Source: Progne subis subis
Taxonomy: Eukaryota; Chordata; Aves; Passeriformes; Hirundinidae
Direction: 5' to 3'
Assembly: GCA_022316685.1 (NCBI GenBank)
Contig: JAKJHU010000769.1
Coordinates: forward strand, 58,621-122,620
DNA: 64,000 bases
The translations under genes and the position numbers were made by a program. The notes beneath the pieces are model-generated. The model saw only the letters and a program-made list of their open reading frames with translations. It was not told the origin of the DNA and made no database searches. This document shows, one piece after another, positions 12,360 through 23,389 of the stretch. Each line of letters opens with the position of its first letter. Position 1 is the stretch's first letter.

Positions 12360-13410
12360 CTGTGCCCCCTCTGTCCCCTGTCCCTGTGCTGGGTCCGAGC
12401 TGGCGGCCAGGCCGGGCGGAGCAGCAGTTCCAGCCCCGGGTGTCCCTGGAGCTCTGGGAGCTGTCGCTGGCCCCAGGCGCTGTCCCCTGAGGAGCTGCTG
12501 AAGGACGGTGACACTGAGGGGGCTGAGGGGGCTGAGGAGGCGCTGACGCTGCAGGGACGGTGACCTTGAGCTGCTGGGGGGACTGAGGGCTGTGGGGGAG
12601 CAGAAGGCGATGGTGGCACTGAGGTGACAGGGAAGTGGCACAGGCTGAGGGGGTGGTGGCTCTAAGGGGATGGGATGGGTCAGAAGGGATTGAGTGGGGT
12701 GAGAGGACCGGGGGGGGCTGAAGAGACTGAAGGGGGCCGGGGCTTTGCCAGGGGACGGTGGGGCTGAGGGCATGGAGGGGGCCAGCAGGGAGCACAGAGG
12801 GCTCTGGGACTGCAGCTCTGCCAGGCCTTGGAACCAATTCCAGAGCCTCCACTTTTGCAACAGCTGCCCCGCAGACCTTGAGGACAGGCGGAGACTGACA
12901 GGAGCCAGCAGGGAGAGGCCGAAGGCCGCCAGCACCAGCAGTGAACAGGGAGCTGCTGCTGCCGGCCCAGAGCCCGGCTGAGGCCGCAGGGCCGGAGAGG
13001 CAGGGTGGGGGTGAGGGTGCCGTGGGCTTTGGCCCTGGGCAGTGCCCGGCTGGGCAGGAGCGGGCCCTGCCCGTGCTGGGGCTGCTCAGCGCAGCTGCCC
13101 CGGCCGGCACAGGGGCTGTCCTTGGCCAAGGCAGCTGTGCCGGCAGGGCCCGGGAGCTGTGCCGGCCGTGCCGGGCTGCCGGCGCCTGCGGGACAGTCCC
13201 GCCGCGGCTGCGCTCACCACAGCCCGGCCCGCTCGGCTGCTTCTTCTTTCCAACCCTCCTGCGGAGGAGCTGAGATTTTCCCTTCCCTGACTGAAGGGCA
13301 GCTGCTGCTGCCAAGGGAAATGGCCCCGTCCTGACTCAGTGTTCCCTTTGCTTCGCACATGTCCCCTCTGCTGTCCCTGTCCAGGAGAGCTGCTCTGCAC
13401 GGGAGGAGAC
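12360..13410. promoter_or_regulatory. GC-rich block, possible promoter/first-exon region
   Basis: About 1 kb of GC-rich sequence with scattered CpGs, lying immediately upstream (minus sense) of the PAK-like exons. A 349-codon minus-strand frame and several plus-strand frames are open across it, but their proteins are Pro/Ala/Gly/Ser-rich and low in complexity, as expected of GC-rich noncoding DNA. It could be the 5' end of the minus-strand gene. No start site can be proven. Confidence 0.3.
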
Positions 13411-13479
13411 CGAGGGAGAGCCTGGCAACTTGGGCAGCTGCAATCCCTGCTGATGGAGCTGTGCTTAGAGATGGTTACA

Positions 13480-14150
13480 GCTGGACTGAGAGAGTTAGAA
13501 GCTGATGGTTATTGACCTGTGTAGACTGGAATTTGTACATGTATATATGTATGTATATTGTCATATTGATGCATGTATACTGATGTGTTTCCTTCTGTAT
13601 TTATATTGACATACTTGTTCAGTTGTATTGCTGTATAGTTGTGTTGATGGGGCTGTAGGGATTCTTGTATTGGTGCATTGATATTAGTATACTTATTGAT
13701 AGGTTTGTGATGTGTGTATTTATATATGTCTTGCTTTATGTCCCAGGAAATATGAATTATAAGTTTACATCTGTGTATTGTATGGTTATGTATTTACAAA
13801 AATTTAAATAGGTCTTGAGTTGTATGGTTCTAGAATGCGATTTCTTTAGCACTGGCTTTGGGAATCTTTAGAGAGGGGTACTGATATTTTTGTATTTGTA
13901 GATGGGCTGTCCAATTGGAGTACTATGTAATGAATTCAATTTTTAAACTTCAATGGATATTTGTGTATAGTGAATGGTTGTAGAGGGTTGCAAGTAATTT
14001 ATTTTTCTATCAGGTTTATATTTGTATCTATTTCCATAGCAGAATTGTAACAACAAACTAGTTTTATAAGCTTGAATTGATATTTGTATGTTTCTATACT
14101 GGCAGTGCGAGTGCAGCAATTTAAAATAAATTTCATTTAAAACCTAAGTT
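13480..14150. repeat. AT-rich, TGTATA-rich low-complexity stretch
   Basis: Strong shift to AT-rich sequence with many 'tgtata', 'gtatat' and 'tttgtat' words after the GC-rich block. There is no long open frame on either strand. It is probably an old degenerate transposable element or simple-sequence-derived DNA. I cannot name a family. Confidence 0.4.
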
Positions 14151-17080
14151 GATTTTAATATATCTGTACATTAGTATTGCAGATGTAAGGATCTGCAATC
14201 AATTCAATGTTCCCATTAAAAAGGAGGGTAGATTTGTGCCATGCAGAGCAATGAGCAGATGTAAATGTGATGATGGGGGAGGATTTTGTCCATGGAATTC
14301 TCCAGCCATGCCCAGCACATCATCCACTTGCACTCAGGCTGGGCAAGGCAAGCGCAGATTTGGGATGGCAGCAGAGCCACACCTTGGCCAAGAACTCACT
14401 GCAAAGGCCAGCTGAGAAAACTCTGGGACTCCACGGAGCTTAGAACTCCAACCAGAGCCACCCAGGGAGGACAAATCCAGCCCCAACACCACGGGCAGCT
14501 CTTTAGGGAGTGCTCCAAGTGTCCCTCTGAAGGTCATCCTGGAGCCCAGAAGCCAAGAGGGATCCTGAGCCAGCTCCGCTGCCTTTGGCAGCACTTTGGC
14601 AAAGGAGCTGCAGCAAGGGGGAGGCAGCAGTGACTGTGACTGCTGCAGCAAAGGGATGAAGGAAGGGCCAGGGACACTTGTGCTGAGCTGCTCCAGAATC
14701 CAGAAGGATGGTGGAGAACTGGGAAGCAACAAGTTCTCACAGCCTCTAAAATGATGGAAGCCCTTGGTGTGCAGTTCCCTGCAGGAACTGGCAGGGGAGT
14801 TGCTGCCAGGATCAGCAGGAGCAGGAGGCAGCAGGATCTGCTCCTTTTCCTGCCTCTGTGCCCAGGTCAGGCTGGGATGGCCCCTGCTCCCACAGAGCCC
14901 TTGCCCATGGAGGCTGCAGGGTGAAAGCAATCCCAGTGCAAAGAGAGAGGCTTTGCAGTTGGAGTCCACTGCCCTTGTGTTTGGGGCTTGAATGGCTCTC
15001 GTGGCAAAGCACAGCAGGGAACCAGGGCTTTGGGAGGCAGAGCCTTCCGAGGGAAAGAGAGATCAGGCACCCACATGCCTGAAACTCCTGCAGCTCTCTT
15101 CTCTTGTAGAATGAGAAACAAGCAAGCTGGGGAGAGACACATGCAGTCCCTTGAAAAAACATGGTGCCTAACCAGTCCTGTGGGACAAGAAAAATAGGGA
15201 GCAACCTTGCCTTGTTTTCATAGCCCGTGTCTTCTGCAGAGGAGACAATGGGATGTACAGGAGGGGAGGAATAACTGTGATAACCCAGTCTGCTCTGCTG
15301 CATACTGATACACTTAGTAGCAGTGAACACTACAGGTAATGCCAGATTCTTATTTAGCATCATGACACGCTGCTGCTTCATTGCAAATCTGCCTCAGCGT
15401 GGAGAAAATCAGCTGAATTTATGATCAGTTTAAGTAGATGTGGTGAGAAACAGTGACACAGATTAAAACAGATTTTCTAACCTTGTCATCCAGAGGGAAT
15501 TTTGTGCTGCATTTTCCTCATTGTATGCGCAACATTTTTGAGTTGTTCTGCATCCTTCAGAGAGGTGTCCACTAGGGACTGAAAAATATAAGGGCGATTA
15601 TGGCATTCATGCTCTTTCAACATATATTTGCACTAAGCTGTAGCTTAAACTTAGTAAGGAAAAGGAGAGATTTTCTTTAGTCCTGCCGTGTGGGATAAAT
15701 GGTGTAGGAACGGCCACAATCCCAGCTGTAAGAACAGCGTGTTCTTGGTCTGAACAGGACATTGTGGACAAGAAAGCAGCATGATCTTAATGATTCACCT
15801 CTTAGGCAAAACCAGAATGGTTCATTGTGTAGAACTAGCAGGTGATGGAAATAACAAATGACCCTGGGCTGGGGCAGAAGCCTGGGAGTCAAGCGCTTGG
15901 AAAAAGAGAGCTGGCAAAGCCAGCCCAAGGTGCAGGCAGGCATTTGGCTGGAAGCAAGGGGGAGCTTGTACTGCCAGCACGGGAAGGGACTCCAGGCAGA
16001 GGAGCTGGCCGGCGGCAGGAGCAGCTCCTGCTGGCACTGCCAGGGAAGGACTGGCAGCACGCAGGAGCAGCGGGCACATTGCTGATGGACAGCTGTCAAG
16101 TTTGAGTGGGCCAACCAAGGGACAAGAGAGGCTGCTGCTTGTTGGAAAAGTAGTTTATGACATGGCCAGATCAGTCTCACGAAGGTCAGAGTGTTACAGT
16201 CCGTGCCATTATGCAAAATGCCTTCCTGCACAGAGTCCCCATGTCCCAAGCAGCAGCAGCAGCAGCACTCCCCGATACAATGCATTCTATTCATAAACCA
16301 TCCAATCACCTACAAACACAATGCCTTCCTGCCTTTTTGCACCTGTCCTGGTCTAACACAGTTGTGTGACAATGCTCGTCATTTCTTACACAAGGCCTAA
16401 GCCTGTAGCCTATCTATTCTGTCCAGCAATGGTAGCAATGCTAGGTTATGTTGATGTAATGTCCAGGACTTAGTTAACTTTGGACAAGGTAATGATACTG
16501 AACTTGAAACTGGACTTTAGGGCTTTTCTATCAACTAATACAGTCTCTTATTTGTTTAAGGTACTTAAGGCATATTTTTACTCACCTAAAACTAAAACAC
16601 ACATCCCCACTTCATGTCTGGGTGACTTTATGTATCTCAGTTTCTCCAAGGGTTTCTAACCAACCCCTGCATTCCTTTCTCCCTCTAAGCCTGTGTGCAC
16701 GGGGTCCTGGGAGATTTCTATCTGCTTTCCAACAGGGCTGGGACACGACTCCATGGCTCCGTTCTCTCCTTGTTCCCAGGTCTCCACACGGTGCAGGCGG
16801 TTTCCAGCTGTGACCTCCTGTCCAATGGAGCCTCCATGGATCCCATGGTGTGGCTATGATGGGTAGGATTTCATCTCCTTCCAGCTGGGATGCGGGAGCT
16901 TTGCAGTGTCCAAAGGTGCCACCTGGATCACCCAGAGGTGCTGGGAATCCAAATGGATCCTGCTGGAATAGATGAAGCATTACCTGGGACACACCTGTGT
17001 GGAAGGGCCCCCAAAATACATCAGATATGGCTGGGAGGCTTTGGGTGACAAAGGTGGCTGTGGGAGTGGAAGAAGAATTC
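14151..17080. other. No gene recognised
   Basis: Long open frames occur on both strands (14334-14969 minus, 15677-16309 minus) but overlap others of equal length and resemble no known protein. A short (AGC)n run lies near 16249. I see no defined repeat ends. Confidence 0.35.
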
Positions 17081-17789
17081 CTATGGGAATGTGGGATTGA
17101 GGAATGGGGGAACTTGGGAATGCAGGAATTCCCATGGAATTTCCATGGCTGGATCTCACACTCATCTCAGTCAGGTGAGAATTCCATGGATGGGGCTCCC
17201 ACTGACCAACTGCCATGGCAATTCCATGGGGAAATGATTTGAATTGATGACCAATCCTATGACAGCAGTGAAATGAGAAGGAATCCCTGCTGGGATTCCA
17301 TGGGATATAAATGCCAATCCTTTCCCCAGGCTGGCTCTGTTGTGCCCATGGCAGCGCCAGGGGAGTGCCCTGTCCCTGCCCTGAGCCCAGCACGAACCTT
17401 TCCTTGGGTGCAGGGTAGGAGGGCACTGCTGGAGCAGCTTTGGTGGCCCCGGGCACCTGGCCGGGCTCCAGCCGCTGCAGGTGGCTCCTTGGGAATGCTC
17501 CAGAGCAAAGCTTCAAGCAAACAACAGGTTCTGGAGGGGATTCTCCTGCTTTGGCCTGTGCTGGGAGCCCAAGGGCAACAGCCCGGGCACAACAGCCCAA
17601 AGTGCTGCAGCTCAGTGTCCCTCGGCTAGGCCGTGTTCCCTGGCTGTCCTGTGTCCCTCAACTGTCCCCTGTCCCTCAGCTTTGCCCTGTCCCTCAGCTC
17701 TGTGGGGCCCAGGGTGGCAGCAGGACCCAGGGCAGCCCTGGGGGAGAACAACCCTGAGCCCCAGCTGGACCAGTTCCCCCAGTTTCCCC

Positions 17790-17895
17790 AGTGGGGCCCA
17801 GGTCACTCCCAGCATGGGCCCTGTGGCTCCCAGTCGCCCCCAGTATGATCCCAGTCACTTGCAGTTATGCTCAGTATGGTTCCAATATCATCCTG
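17790..17895 (+). repeat. Degenerate 'cccagtatgatcccagtcac' minisatellite, left part
   Basis: Variants of the unit words 'cccagtatgatcccagt' and 'cactcccag' recur head to tail. The tract is interrupted at 17895 by an LTR insertion and resumes at 18556. Confidence 0.6.
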
Positions 17896-18555
17896 TGTGT
17901 CTGTTTCTGTCCCCGCTCCGGGCGGGAGATGACCTCTGGCTAGCTCGGTCAACACAGACACAGATGTATCCAGTTCCTTTCGGCTTCTCGGCTTAGCAGC
18001 TGGACCCCATATAGTCGAGACAGTCAACAGCAGCAGAAGAGAAAAGGCTGGCTCTCAGCTTAGCAGGTTAAAAGATGTTTATTAGCTCAGGAGTTGAGGA
18101 TCTGAGAGCTCTGAGCTCCGAGGCGAGCAGCTGAGAGCTCTGAGGCTGAGAGAGCTGAGATGCTGAGAGAGTTTGAATCTCCCTCCTCCACCTTATAAGT
18201 GGGGGAGGGGTTCCAGGGAGGATACAACAAGACAACAAATCAGGGGATTCAGGGGGTAACAAGGTGTTCCCACCCCCAAGCCTTGGACCAACCACCTCCA
18301 GAGGAAAAGAATTCCCCCCAGGCTACCTATCCACCCGAAGCCCTCTCCCTGAGATTTCGCAATCCGGGAGGGACCCCTGGAGTGATAGACAAGCTGCCCC
18401 AGAGAGGGGGGTTGGGGCAGAGGGGTGGGATGATTGCCACAAAACACCCTATTATACAGACAACACAAAAGGGATACAGAATTGGGGATACAGTGAAATG
18501 AACCATAACATAAACTTCTTACAAAAACCTAATAAAACAGTTTTGCACCACCACA
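17896..18555 (-). mobile_element. Solo LTR with 6-bp target-site duplication
   Basis: A 660-bp element, minus orientation, with TG...CA termini (plus-strand ends tgtgtctg and accaccaca). It is flanked on both sides by the same hexamer, atcctg (17890-17895 and 18556-18561). In element orientation it has a CTTATAAG TATA box (about 18193-18200) and an AATAAA signal (18078-18083), in the right order for U3-R-U5. No internal retroviral sequence adjoins it, so it is a solo LTR left by LTR-LTR recombination. A 6-bp duplication is usual for class II (beta/alpha-like) ERVs. Confidence 0.85.
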
Positions 18556-18598
18556 ATCCTGGTCACTCCCAGTATGATCCCAGGATATCCCAGTATCA
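18556..18598 (+). repeat. Minisatellite, right part, resuming after the LTR
   Basis: The 'ggtcactcccagtatgatcc' phrase continues the tract that stops at 17895. This shows that the solo LTR landed inside the array. A second LTR begins at 18599. Confidence 0.55.
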
Positions 18599-19441
18599 TG
18601 GTTTGAAAGCCAGGTATCTACTAGGGAGGGCCAGGGCCTCCCTCAGAATGGAGAATTCAAATCCTCCCCCTCCAGATTATTAGAATTTGGAAAAATAAAG
18701 GGGCTTTCAGACAGAGCTATGGCAATAGGAATAACAGGTCTTTACTAGGATGTATAACAAAGCAAACAAACACCAACTACAGCATTAATAATAAACAGAA
18801 CCAGGAACCTCGAGGGGCTTTGTTTCACAAAGCCTGGGGCAGTCTGATCTCTTGGGACTCCAAGACTGAGCTGGAACAGTGGAAATTCCCGGGCTGGTGG
18901 ATGAAATGTATCAGAAGCTCTGTCGGTTTTAGATGGAACAGCAGGGATGTCCCAGCAGGGCAGGGCAGTGCGGGGCCACAGAGTAGCAAAAAGCTTCCAA
19001 GCAGTGCCGAAGAAACATCAGCAGCAGGACAGGGCCAGTCCGGCAGGGCAGGAGGAGGTGAGCTCAGAGTTCTGGGGCACACGAGCGGATGATGGGAGAT
19101 TTTCTCTGGACTGGACCCGGTGATGACAGCGAACTCCTCCCGCAGCAAGCAGCAGCCTGACCGTCCTCTCTCCAATGCCGAGAGCAAGAGAGAGAAGCTG
19201 CCCCCAGCCCCGTCCTTTATCTGCCTCTAAAATCACACGGTATCTTTTTGCCCTCAGAGAGAAAACTCCCAGAGACACCCCCCCCCAAAAAAAAAAAGGT
19301 GTAGCCCTGGTCTACACTCTCCTTTGGCCACTTCTTTGTTTTCCTCAAGCACCCGTAAGGACTCAGTAGTTAGTTTCCTAGCAACTTGTGGGGAAAAATT
19401 CTCTAAGTAAAAAAAAAAGGAAACCAATCTAACCCCCTACA
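18599..19441 (-). mobile_element. 3' LTR of a deleted ERV
   Basis: About 843 bp, minus orientation. In element sense it begins TGTAGGGGG just after a purine-rich gggtggata tract and ends near ...CTTTCAAACCA. Its last part ('ctgttattcctattgccata') resembles the corresponding part of the LTRs at 38560-39281 and 48513-49229, so all three belong to related families. The integrase remnant ends about 110 bp away on the internal side, as expected for a 3' LTR. Confidence 0.65.
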
Positions 19442-19552
19442 TTATCCACCCTGATTTTTTTCCCATACCAACACATTACATTGAATTTAAACCTTTCAAT
19501 GAAATACATATATACATGCAGATATGGATACAGACAAAGTGTCGTGGGTAGT

Positions 19553-20390
19553 TCACCCTAAAACCAGGTCCCCTTGAGGGATGCATTGGGTCTCTCCATC
19601 CTTTTGCATCACCCACCAGGTGCAACCTGGTCCCTGAGTGAAGACAGCCCCAGGGATGGGATTGTCTTTGCTGGAGGCAGAATTAATCCAAACAGGTTTT
19701 CCCAGCATACCTCTCATGTGTACCACTGGAACCTTATCTCCATCTCTTGTTCTCAGGTGCTCAGATTGGGCACGACCTGCTGGGTTGGTGGAACCTTGTG
19801 TGTTCCCTAACCGTGCAGCCTTTGCTAAATTAATCTCCCAGTTCTTGAAAGTCCCACCACCCATTGCCTTCAAGGTGGTTTTAAGCAGGCCATTGCACCG
19901 TTCAACTTTCCCAGCTGCTGGGGCATGATAAGGAATATGGTACACCCATCAATGCCATGTTCTCTAGCCCTGGTGTTTATAAGGCTGTTGTTGAAATGAG
20001 TCCCATTGTTGGACTCAGTCCTCTCAGGGGTACCATGCCTCTGAAGGACTTGCTTTTCAAGGCCCAGGGTGGTTTTCCGAGCAGTAGCGTGAGGCACAGG
20101 GTCTCCAACCATCCAGTGGTGGCTTCCACCATGGTCAGCACATAGCGCTTGCCTTGGCGGGTTTGGGGAAGGGTGATGTAGTCAATCTGCCAGGCTTCCC
20201 CGTACTTATACTTAGACCATCACCCACCATACCATAGGAGCTTCACCCGCTTGGCCTGCTTGATGGCAGCACACGTCTCACAGTCATGGATAACCTGAGA
20301 AATACTGTCCATGGTTAGATCCACCCCTCAATCTTGTGCCCACTTCTAGATGGTATCTCCGCCCTGATGACCTGAGGTGTCATCAGCCCA
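19553..20390 (-). pseudogene. Endogenous retroviral integrase remnant
   Basis: The minus-strand frame 19553-19945 reads as the C-terminal half of an integrase: a YHIPYHAPAAGKVER block (the region with the catalytic Glu in retroviral integrases), then a Trp-rich DNA-binding tail. Upstream (19870-20112 and in other frames to about 20390) the catalytic-core region continues with frame changes and stops. It is an old, non-functional genomic copy of an avian ERV and adjoins the 3' LTR at 18599-19441. Confidence 0.75.
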
Positions 20391-21101
20391 TCAAGCTAGG
20401 AACAACTCTCCCTTGTGTTGCAAATCTAAATCTATCTTCAATACTTCTATCTTTGCTGCCTGATTGACCTGCTTGTTGTTTCCGTGCTCCTCACTAGCCT
20501 GAATCTTGGTGACATGGGTATCTACATGACGGACTTTCACAGGTAGCTTCTCTACCCGAGGGGCAATGTCTTTCCACTCATCAGCAGCCCAGATCGGCTT
20601 TCCCCTACGCTGCCAGTTTGCTTCTTTCCACCTTTCCAGCCAACCCCACAGAGCATTAGCTACCATCCACAAATCAGTGTAGAGGTAGAGCTTTGGCCAC
20701 TTCTCACTTTCAGCAATGTCCAGGGCTGATTGAACAGCTTTGGTATCAACAAGTTGACTCAATCCACCTTCTCCTTCAGTACCTTCTGTGACCTGTTGTG
20801 TGGGGCTCCATACAGCTGCTTTCCACTTCTGGTTCATCCCTACGATGTGACAGGAACAGTCAGTGAAAAGAGCGCAACGTGTTTCTTCTGCTGGCAGCTT
20901 TTGGACGTCCTCCTCAAGGGTCTTCCAGCACATTTCATCCTGCTGCTGCATTCTGCCTCTGTGGACAAACCTCTCCCTTACACTCATTAAAAGCAGCTCC
21001 CAGAGGGAAAGGGGGCCAGGCTCCCTCACGAATACCTGATTCACACCTGAGTCCTGGGTCAAGGGTCCCAAATTCCTTGCCTCACCACTATCCAGTTGCA
21101 T
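20391..21101 (-). pseudogene. Endogenous retroviral gag-to-RNase H remnant
   Basis: An open minus-strand frame of 236 codons. Its first third resembles an avian ERV gag segment, and the rest is RNase H-like: a CALFTDCSC motif (D-x-S type active site), a TDLWMVANAL segment and a late HVDTH segment. No protease or reverse transcriptase lies between, so an internal deletion joined gag to RNase H in frame. It precedes the integrase remnant in element order. Confidence 0.65.
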
Positions 21102-21560
21102 GCCTGGACCTATAAGGTCTCAGACCTGAAGGAACCAGGCTGTAAAAGCCTCTCATCCCCGTCATGCAATATCTTTTTGCAGATTATGGAGACTTTCATG
21201 TGTCAGGGACTCAGTGATGATCTCAGCCTTTGGTTGCCCTGTGGATTGTGAGGGCCCTCTTTTCTTGTCCTTGTTACCTGGGTGCTCTGATTTCATCTTA
21301 TACTTCTTTGCTTCCAGCTGTTGCTGGCTGAGACTGCCCCTGTGGTTCAGCTGGAGCCTGGATGGTTGTAACATCTGTGGGTCCCACTGCTGCACCATCA
21401 GAGTCTCCCTTTTCAGGGCAGGGGGAAGGTTTCCCAGCAGCTGGGGCTGAGGCTAATGAGGCCACCACTGGGGAAATGAGCTCCTTCAACATCTGGCCCA
21501 TCTCCTTCACCAGAACCCCCATCCAATCCGGGTGGTTCATTTCTGAGGTGGGCTGTGGGG
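21102..21560 (-). pseudogene. Endogenous retroviral gag remnant
   Basis: Minus-strand frames 21162-21398 and 21298-21846 (their parts below about 21560) continue the gag-like sequence: a WMGVLVKEMGQMLKEL segment, a Pro/Ala-rich spacer, then KSEHPGNKDKKRGPSQ and EIITESLTHESL. Stops and a frame change separate it from 20391-21101. No 5' LTR is visible; the element is cut by the inverted-duplication arm that starts near 21660. Confidence 0.5.
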
Positions 21561-21659
21561 CAGGCTCAGGCCGTGGCCCAGCATCCCCATTCTGTGGGAC
21601 AGGGCAGGACAAGCTGTGCTGGACATGGCCAAGGGCCTGGGCAAGGCTGGCAGTGCCTA

Positions 21660-23140
21660 GGAGAAGCCAAGTCCTGGTGTCCTGGGGCACAGCAGCCTCT
21701 GTGCCACCAAGGGCTGTGAGGAGACACCTTGTCCTGAGGCCCTGGGGCCTCCTGGCACAGCCCCAGCAAGGCTGGGCACTGTCAGCCCCTTGTGCTGCCC
21801 TCAGCACCACCACACATCCCAGTGGCCCTGGCAGAGCCCTGAGCAAGGCTCAGCTGAGGGACAGGATCTGCCTTCCCTGGGGCTGGGGCTCAGGCCTTGG
21901 CCTTTCTGCTGCCTCCAGCCAGGCCAGGCTTTGCTCAGCATCTCAGCTGCCTGCACAGAGCCTTTGCCTCCCTGCTCTCCTGGCCTCAGGGATCTGCTGG
22001 AACCAGTCCCTGGGGAGCCTTGCTCAGGAATGGCCCTGGTGGGGCTTCCAAGGGACTTCAAGGGTTTTTCAAAGGACTTGGGGTTTTGCTTCTGCCTTGG
22101 AGTCTCTGAGAGGTTTGTGCAATCATGGCCTCCAATTATCTGCTGTAATGAGTCCCTTGAGATCCTTTGTCAGTAACAACACTCAGTGAGGCTCAGTAAT
22201 GCTTCAAGGTACTCCTGTTTTTTTTAATAAGGTACTTTCCACTCTCCTTTCCAAACTGAATCTCTAATAGGTTTGTGCAATCCTGGCCTCCAATTCTCTC
22301 CTCCAAGAGCTCCATGAGGGGCCTGGTTGGAGATGGACCTCAGTGGGACCCATTAATGCTTTGAGACACTCCTGAGTTTCCCCACTGAAAACAGTGGGGA
22401 CTCCTCAAATGTGTGCCAAGCCCAAGCTGCCTCCAAGGAGGTTCCCCTTCCCAAAGGCAGAAGCATGCAAGGAATGATTCAGACACACAGGAAGTGCTGC
22501 AATAAACACAAATCCAGAGTTGGCTGAAGGCAGAATTAGACCAACTCCTGAAGGACAGACATGTTTTGGACTCCGTGCAGCTCAAAGCACCAAGTGAGTT
22601 GTTGGGAGGTGAGTGAGTGAGCCAAGAGTGAGGGGAAGGGAAATGCAGAGAGCCCTGCAAGTGCTTGTGTGCACACAGGCACTGGGGAAGGGCCCTGCAG
22701 CCCTGCCCTGGGCCAGCTGAGGCTGGATCATCATCCCACCCTGCCCTGGGCCATGGCAAGGGGCTGTGGCCATGGACACTGCACTGAGCCCACTGCAGCA
22801 GCCCCTTGCTCAGGGCTGGTGTCAGTGCCCAGAGCCAGAGGGGATCCCTTGCTGGGGGCTTGTGCCACGGCCACCTGCCCTGTGCCGCGCTGGCTGCTCA
22901 GGCACCACGGAACCAGCAGCAAACGCCACTGCCAGGGCCAAAGGCCAGCTCAGCCAGACAGAAAGGGGCAGGGCTGGGCACTGCTTCCATGGCAGCCCTC
23001 ACTGGGGTGGGACACCTGGGTCACCTGGCATGGCCATTGCCATGGAAACCCCTTGTAGGGACCGATGCCACGGACACTGGCACTGGGACACTGCTGGGCT
23101 CGGGTGCTGAGCACAGGGCTGAGCACACACAGATGCTTTT
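21660..23140 (+). repeat. Left arm of a long inverted duplication
   Basis: Blocks 21660-22080, 22090-22400 and 22690-23040 reappear in reverse complement and in mirrored order at about 59290-59545, 58040-59280 and 57370-57960. Landmarks include the 'cagccccagcaaggctgggc' block and the 'ccaaaggccagctcagccag' block. No gene is recognised in either arm. The middle carries copies of a ~150-bp satellite-like unit. Confidence 0.75.
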
Positions 23141-23389
23141 GTTCTTGCTCAGCTCCTCCAGCCAAGGCCTTTCCTGCCCCTCGTCCGGCCACGCTGGGGA
23201 GGGGCTGAGGGTGTGGGGGAGCTTGGGAGGGGACACAGCCAGGACAGGTGACCCCAACTCACCCCAGGGATATCCCAGACCACGGGATGTCATGCTCAGT
23301 GAATAAAGTGGGGAGAGGAAGGAGGAAAGGGTGACATTTGGAGTGAGGGTTTTTGTCTTCCCAGGTAACACTTAGGCAGGATGGGGCCC

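Noticed and set aside
12265..13314. 349-codon minus-strand Pro/Ala-rich frame
   Set aside because: It is open because of GC-rich composition. There is no domain and competing frames lie on the other strand. Kept only as a GC-rich block.
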